Shown: piece by piece, positions 6,336 to 10,132 of the stretch
How the letters are laid out: each line of letters opens with the position of its first letter
Position numbering within the stretch: the first letter of the stretch is position 1
Origin: Spirochaetaceae bacterium
Lineage (GTDB): Bacteria > Spirochaetota > Spirochaetia > B11-G9
Assembly (NCBI GenBank): GCA_030633365.1
Contig: DAOVSY010000080.1
Location: 1 to 10,132, forward strand
Direction of reading: 5' to 3'
DNA length: 10,132 nt
The notes under the pieces: model-generated
The model's database searches: none
What the model was told of the DNA's origin: nothing
The model's input: the letters and a program-made list of their open reading frames with translations, nothing else
Made by a program: the position numbers and the translations under genes

Positions 6336-7568
6336 ATGAAATATCAACCCTTTGCCCCCTGGCTGTATACAATAACCCGGTTCATTCTTTTGCCTCTAAT
6401 AAGATATATCTATAAAATTGAAATTGAGAATAAAGAAGTCTTTGATGAAGTTAAACCTCCTTTTATTGTAATGGCCAACCATACATCATTTTTTGATGGT
6501 TTTATGGTTGGATGCGGGGTTCCTCATCCTGTTCATTTTTTAGTAACAGATTCTGTTCTTCAGGGGATGTTAGGATTTTTAATAAGAAACACCGGAGCAA
6601 TTCCCATTACAAAAAATTTAATTGATATTTCTGCCATACGTAAAATGTATCATCTAAAAAAACATAACAAGGTCATAGCCATCTTCCCTGAGGCTCAAAC
6701 AACATGGCATGGAAACTCTGGAAAAATCTATCCTTCGATGGCGAAGCTTGTAAAAATTCTAAAAATTCCAGTTATTGCTGTAAAAGTTAAGGGAGCCTAC
6801 CACCTTGAACCTAAATGGAGCAAATCCAAACGAAAAGGGCATATGGTGGTTGAGTATAAAAAGCTTCTTATGCCGGATGAAATAAAGAGTTTTGACAGAG
6901 AAAAGATAGTTTCTATTCTTACAAAAGGTATAGAGCATAATGATCTTGAATATATTACTTCCCATAATTTTATTTATCCCTCAAAAAGTGGTGCAGAGTA
7001 TTTGGAAAGAGCACTATCCTGGTGTCCTAATTGTGGTTCTCTTGGAAAGCTTTCCTCAAAAGAAAATAAATTAAATTGTTTGGCTTGTGAAGCCACCTGG
7101 GATTGGATAGGGGATGGCTATATCAGGCCATCTTCAGAAAATTTGAAATATGGAGATTATGAGAGTCCAGAGAAAATATCAATTGAAGAATGGGTTTTAT
7201 CTGAAAGAAAAGTTCTTCCTGTATTAATAGAAAATATGAAACCTTCAGAAGGTGAAAATGATATTTGGTTATATCCTCCCGATCCGGCAATAATGAATAC
7301 TGGATACAGGGGAAACAAACGCCAAAGACTTGGCGAAGGTCATCTTGGAGTAATAAATACTGGTTATGTGTTTATTACAAATAAGAAGAAACGCTTTTAT
7401 TTCCCTTTCCTGGATATTGATGCTTGTCAGGTTGTTGAAGCTAATACCTTTGAATTTTATTATAATGGAGTGCTTTATGAGTTTCCCTTTAGTAATCCAT
7501 ATAGTTCAGGTCTTAAATATCTAAATGTATTAAAAATTAAAAATCCTGCTGCTGCAGAATTGAACTAG
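6336..7568 (+). CDS. PlsC-like acyltransferase fused to a zinc ribbon and unassigned C-terminal domain
   Basis: The N-terminal half (about 1-205) is a lysophospholipid/glycerolphosphate acyltransferase-type domain. It has a membrane-associating segment at 9-26, the catalytic HX4D motif as His49 to Asp54 in NHTSFFDG, TGAIPI at 86-91 and the acceptor-binding block FPEA at 117-120, where the usual form is FPEG. Such enzymes move acyl groups from acyl-CoA or acyl-ACP to lysophospholipids at the inner face of the membrane. Unlike the usual 200-260 residue enzyme, this one has 410 residues. Cys230, Cys233, Cys248 and Cys251 form a CxxC-N14-CxxC zinc ribbon. A further 140 residues end in alternating strands (about 330-405) that could be a PH/GRAM-like barrel. 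The real acceptor is therefore uncertain. The start ATG has no clear ribosome site. The gene lies 54 bp after the regulator gene and is probably part of, or read through from, that operon. Confidence 0.85.
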   Translation: MKYQPFAPWLYTITRFILLPLIRYIYKIEIENKEVFDEVKPPFIVMANHTSFFDGFMVGCGVPHPVHFLVTDSVLQGMLGFLIRNTGAIPITKNLIDISAIRKMYHLKKHNKVIAIFPEAQTTWHGNSGKIYPSMAKLVKILKIPVIAVKVKGAYHLEPKWSKSKRKGHMVVEYKKLLMPDEIKSFDREKIVSILTKGIEHNDLEYITSHNFIYPSKSGAEYLERALSWCPNCGSLGKLSSKENKLNCLACEATWDWIGDGYIRPSSENLKYGDYESPEKISIEEWVLSERKVLPVLIENMKPSEGENDIWLYPPDPAIMNTGYRGNKRQRLGEGHLGVINTGYVFITNKKKRFYFPFLDIDACQVVEANTFEFYYNGVLYEFPFSNPYSSGLKYLNVLKIKNPAAAELN

Positions 7569-7577
7569 TACCAGGAG

Positions 7578-7596
7578 TTTAAACCCTGGGTTTAAA
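7578..7596. terminator. 19 bp palindrome at convergent gene ends, candidate bidirectional terminator
   Basis: TTTAAACCC and GGGTTTAAA flank a single T as perfect 9 bp arms. The site lies 9 bp past the acyltransferase stop and covers the last codons of the opposing kinase, so it could end transcription from both sides. There is no long T-tract on either strand, so an operator-like role cannot be excluded. Confidence 0.4.
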
Positions 7597-9276
7597 GGCA
7601 TCATTTCTAAACTCAAGAGAAAACTTAAATCCGGAACTTGTATCCAGTTCAATATTACCATGAAGTTGATCACTTCCTATTGCATAAACTGTTTGTAATC
7701 CAAGGGTTTCCAGATTATCTAAATTGAAATCTGAACCCAAACCAATGCCATTGTCTGTAATCTCAAGTTTTAATATAGAGTTATTTAATAAGTTTAGGCT
7801 AATATAAATCTCTCCTTTCCCCCTACCAGGAAATGCATGTTTAAAGGAGTTTGATATAAGTTCATTAATTATTAATCCAAGAGGAACTGCGGCATCAATT
7901 AATATAGAAATTTCCTCTAAATTATAGATAAAAGATATTTTACAATTTGTTCTTTTATAACTTGCCTCAATTGAGGAGCAAAGATCCATAATATATTCTT
8001 TCAGGTTAATACTTGAAAGATTTTGTGACTGATAAAGTTTTTCATGAACCAGCGACATAGATTGTATTCTGTTATTCAAATCAGTAAAAACTTCAGAGAC
8101 TTCATTGTTATCCAGTTTGGAGGAACTTAAGTTAAGCATAGCACTTATAACCTGCATATTATTTTTAGTTCTATGATAAAGTTCTCTAAGAAGTGCATTT
8201 TTCTCTTCCAGTGAAGATTTTAATTTAATTTCATTTTCTACATTTAAAGTGATATCCTGCATCAAACCTGTGGAATATATGAGCTTCCCATCTGTATTGT
8301 AAGAATAGTGAGACCAGTCGTTTACATATTTCAAAGTACCGTCTCTAAGAATAATACGGAAAACTTCATTATTTACTTTATGATTGGCTCTAGAATTATC
8401 TGCAGCTTTGAATACACGTTCCTTATCATCAGGGTGAATAAATGATTGGAATAGTTCATGACTTGGCTCTGTTTCTCCTGGTTCAAATCCCATTATTCTA
8501 TAATTTTCGTCTGACCAAAAAGCTTTTTTGTTGTTGGAATCCCATTCCCAGGTGCCAATTTGAGCAACCTTCTGAACATCCTCTAAGCGCTGTTCACTTT
8601 TAGAAAGAGCTTCTTCTATACTTTTCCTTTCAGTTATATCTTCCTTAACGGCAAGATAATGTTTTATTTCTCTATTTGAATCTCTAATAGATGAGATAGA
8701 AGCAGCTTCCCAGTACAAATCTCCATTTTTCTTTTTATTATGGAATTCTCCTCTCCACTCACCACCATTACTAATTTGTTCCCACATTTCTTTATATATT
8801 TTATCCCGAAAGTGTCCACTTTTAAGAATCCTCGGGTTCTTTCCCAGAACCTCTTCCTTTTTATATCCTGTAAGTTCTGTAAATTTAGGGTTAACATATT
8901 CAATATCTCCTTGTAGATCAGTTATTACAACTACACTGGGACTTTGTTCTATAGCTGTAGAGAGAGTAAGAAGATGATCTTTAAGTGAAATTATTTCTGA
9001 ATGTTCTCTCGATCTATACAAACGATAGAATAGAATAAAAATTGTCAAAACAAGCAGTAAATTTATAATAGGGAGAAAATTGATTATTTTACCAATAACT
9101 GATTCAGTTAGAAGATATTCATTGTTACTTACTACAATAATACTTCCAACAGTTTTCAAAGTTGCCGTAAGTGCAACAAGTACCCAGACAAATTGATACC
9201 TGGTAACCTTTATCATATAAAGTGATACCAATACCATTGCAATCTGTAGAGTAATAATTATTATATCAACAGTCAT
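7579..9276 (-). CDS. Orphan membrane histidine kinase, double PAS with HisKA_2 domain
   Basis: The protein has 565 residues. Three hydrophobic segments at about 4-24, 28-50 and 65-87 form an N-terminal membrane unit with little exposed outside. PAS1 lies at about 105-215 (ITDLQGDIEYVNPKFTELTG, then GKNPRILKSGH) with a PAC end at LAVKEDITERK. PAS2 lies at about 235-345 (WSDENYRIMGFEPGE and FIHPDDKERV), a PAS_3-type fold. The kinase core is the HisKA_2/HWE-like kind: His368 in LRELYHRTKNNMQ, N-box INELISNSFKHAF and G1 box DNGIGL. This class often signals to output regulators other than OmpR types. No partner regulator gene is adjacent, so it is an orphan here. PAS1 lacks the cysteine of LOV photosensors. 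The start ATG at 9276 is fixed by an in-frame stop just upstream at 9282-9280. AAGGG lies 13 nt upstream, unusually far, so translation may be weak. Confidence 0.9.
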   Translation of the reverse strand: MTVDIIIITLQIAMVLVSLYMIKVTRYQFVWVLVALTATLKTVGSIIVVSNNEYLLTESVIGKIINFLPIINLLLVLTIFILFYRLYRSREHSEIISLKDHLLTLSTAIEQSPSVVVITDLQGDIEYVNPKFTELTGYKKEEVLGKNPRILKSGHFRDKIYKEMWEQISNGGEWRGEFHNKKKNGDLYWEAASISSIRDSNREIKHYLAVKEDITERKSIEEALSKSEQRLEDVQKVAQIGTWEWDSNNKKAFWSDENYRIMGFEPGETEPSHELFQSFIHPDDKERVFKAADNSRANHKVNNEVFRIILRDGTLKYVNDWSHYSYNTDGKLIYSTGLMQDITLNVENEIKLKSSLEEKNALLRELYHRTKNNMQVISAMLNLSSSKLDNNEVSEVFTDLNNRIQSMSLVHEKLYQSQNLSSINLKEYIMDLCSSIEASYKRTNCKISFIYNLEEISILIDAAVPLGLIINELISNSFKHAFPGRGKGEIYISLNLLNNSILKLEITDNGIGLGSDFNLDNLETLGLQTVYAIGSDQLHGNIELDTSSGFKFSLEFRNDAFKPRV

Positions 9277-9326
9277 ATTTTATATTTTACCCTTACAATT
9301 AAAAAACAATTGGGAAAATCTATGTC

Positions 9327-9355
9327 ATAATCCATAGAATAAATACTAATACCAA
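9327..9355 (-). promoter_or_regulatory. Candidate promoter of the orphan kinase gene, with palindrome over the -10
   Basis: On the minus strand, TTGGTA (9355-9350) and GATTAT (9332-9327) are 17 nt apart, each matching the consensus at four of six bases. The -10 lies inside an inverted repeat, TCTATG (9319-9324)-N8-CATAGA (9333-9338), where a repressor could block it. The leader would be about 45 nt long. This is one of several possible promoters in a very AT-rich gap. Confidence 0.3.
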
Positions 9356-9396
9356 TAAAAGTAAGGTAAAAATACCATAAAAAATACTATAATACC
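9342..9396 (-). repeat. Five RGTATT hexamers upstream of the orphan kinase gene
   Basis: On the kinase strand GGTATT or AGTATT occurs five times: 9396-9391, 9388-9383, 9376-9371, 9353-9348 and 9347-9342. All are in the same direction. Two of them form adjacent pairs, GGTATT followed by AGTATT, separated by 2 nt or 0 nt. The cluster fills much of the 149 bp gap between the methyltransferase stop and the kinase start and could be a regulator-binding array. Low-complexity AT-rich sequence is the alternative. Confidence 0.35.
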
Positions 9397-9425
9397 AGAG
9401 TGATTTACATTCTGAAGTATGCTTA

Positions 9426-10132
9426 TTATGGTTTTACAGCCTGTAATGTTGCTGAAATAATATAATCTTCTATTTTACTATCCGGTGCCCATTCCTTTAT
9501 AAAATTTTTACTTTCATCTTTTGGTTTAATTTCTATCTTAGTAAAACCTGCTGAAACTATCATACCTTCAAGTTCGGTAATAGAAGATGCTCCGGACATA
9601 CATCCCGTAAACATAGCCATATCCTGTTTGATATTATCCGGTAAATTTGCAGTAGCAACAATATCAGATATTGCCAGTCTTCCCCCTGATTTTAGTACCC
9701 TGAAAGCTTCTTTAAAAACTTTTTCTTTTTCCGGAGAAAGGTTTATAACACAATTTGATATAATGACATCAACTGTACTATCTGCCACTGGAAGATTTTC
9801 AATTTCACCTAAGCGGAAATCCACATTGCTGTAATTAGATTTTTCAGCGTTCTCTCTTGCCTTAGTAACCATAGCAGGGGTCATATCAACACCAATTACT
9901 TTTCCAGAATCACCTGTCTGTTTTGCTGCAAGAAAACTGTCAAACCCACCACCAGAACCTAAATCAAGAACTGTCTCACCTTTGCCAATTGATGCTATTG
10001 CCTGTGGATTCCCACAACCCAGCCCCATATTGGCTCCATCCGGAACTTTATTAAGTTCTGTGTCTGAATATCCAAGTACCTTCGATATTGCTTTTGAATC
10101 TGGATTCGATTCTTCGCAGCATGAATCTGAAG
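9426..10132 (-). CDS. arsM: Arsenite S-adenosylmethionine methyltransferase, N-terminus beyond the window edge
   Basis: The enzyme methylates As(III) with S-adenosylmethionine in the cytosol, producing methylated and partly volatile arsenicals. The frame stays open to the right edge, giving 234 codons of the usual 260-285. The SAM site is LDLGSGGGFDSFLAA with the acidic IGVDMTP strand end, followed by RLGEIENLPV and ISNCVINLSPEK, a set of motifs diagnostic of ArsM. The metal-binding cysteines are visible: the CC pair near the cut end (about 10120-10115), Cys in MGLGCGNP and Cys in FTGCMSGA. The C-terminus ends in SATLQAVKP, as in the short three-cysteine-site form. The Met at 10028 (MGLGCGNP) is internal, because coding with family-specific residues continues upstream of it. 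The orphan kinase lies 149 bp downstream on the same strand. No arsR or other ars gene is inside the window; they may lie to the right. Confidence 0.93.
   Translation of the reverse strand, partial: SDSCCEESNPDSKAISKVLGYSDTELNKVPDGANMGLGCGNPQAIASIGKGETVLDLGSGGGFDSFLAAKQTGDSGKVIGVDMTPAMVTKARENAEKSNYSNVDFRLGEIENLPVADSTVDVIISNCVINLSPEKEKVFKEAFRVLKSGGRLAISDIVATANLPDNIKQDMAMFTGCMSGASSITELEGMIVSAGFTKIEIKPKDESKNFIKEWAPDSKIEDYIISATLQAVKP

Noticed and set aside
8630..8965. PAS1 of the orphan kinase as a LOV blue-light sensor
   Set aside because: The motif reads GKNPRILKSGH, without the flavin-binding cysteine of the LOV consensus, so it is an ordinary PAS domain of unknown ligand.
9285..9298. TTTTAC...TTACAA before the orphan kinase as another regulator operator
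   Set aside because: The two half motifs are not 11 bp apart and the region is simply AT-rich. It does not match the array at 2588-2620.
9426..10028. A methyltransferase gene beginning at the Met at 10028
   Set aside because: The frame is open upstream to the window edge and encodes ArsM-typical residues, including a CC pair and the segment leading into GANMGLGCG. The Met is internal and the gene is cut by the edge.

Overview
The window comes from an AT-rich bacterial chromosome (GC roughly in the mid-thirties by eye) with tight gene packing. Signal peptides, two membrane-bound histidine kinases and a DUF1576-type membrane protein fit a diderm anaerobe or facultative anaerobe. I lean towards an environmental spirochaete, with Firmicutes as the main alternative, but no marker gene in the window settles this. 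Eight genes are visible and two are cut by the window edges. No tRNA, rRNA, CRISPR array, transposase or phage gene was seen.

Region 1 (1-918): the N-terminal two thirds of a YghZ-type aldo/keto reductase runs leftward off the edge. A 225 bp divergent promoter region follows, with candidate promoters on both strands and two short inverted repeats. Region 2 (919-2575): a rightward pair made of a duplicated polytopic DUF1576 membrane protein and a 125-residue protein of unknown function. The small protein has the outline of a decayed GHKL ATPase fold.

Region 3 (2576-7568): the most interesting part. A rightward cluster encodes an exported von Willebrand A (VWA) protein with an intact metal site, a two-TM sensor histidine kinase with an extracytoplasmic domain, an OmpR/PhoB-family response regulator, and a PlsC-like acyltransferase fused to a zinc ribbon and an unassigned C-terminal domain. 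Just upstream of the VWA gene, TTTTACAA occurs three times with starts exactly 11 bp apart, next to a sigma70-like promoter. This is the geometry of OmpR/PhoB-family operators, so the operon probably controls itself. A surface or periplasmic VWA protein sensed by the kinase, with a lipid-modifying output, is a reasonable envelope-stress hypothesis but is inference.

Region 4 (7569-10132): two leftward genes. One is an orphan three-TM, double-PAS, HisKA_2-type histidine kinase that meets the acyltransferase tail to tail at a 19 bp palindrome. The other is an ArsM-type arsenite methyltransferase whose N-terminus lies beyond the right edge. The 149 bp gap between them has five copies of RGTATT on the kinase strand and a candidate promoter.
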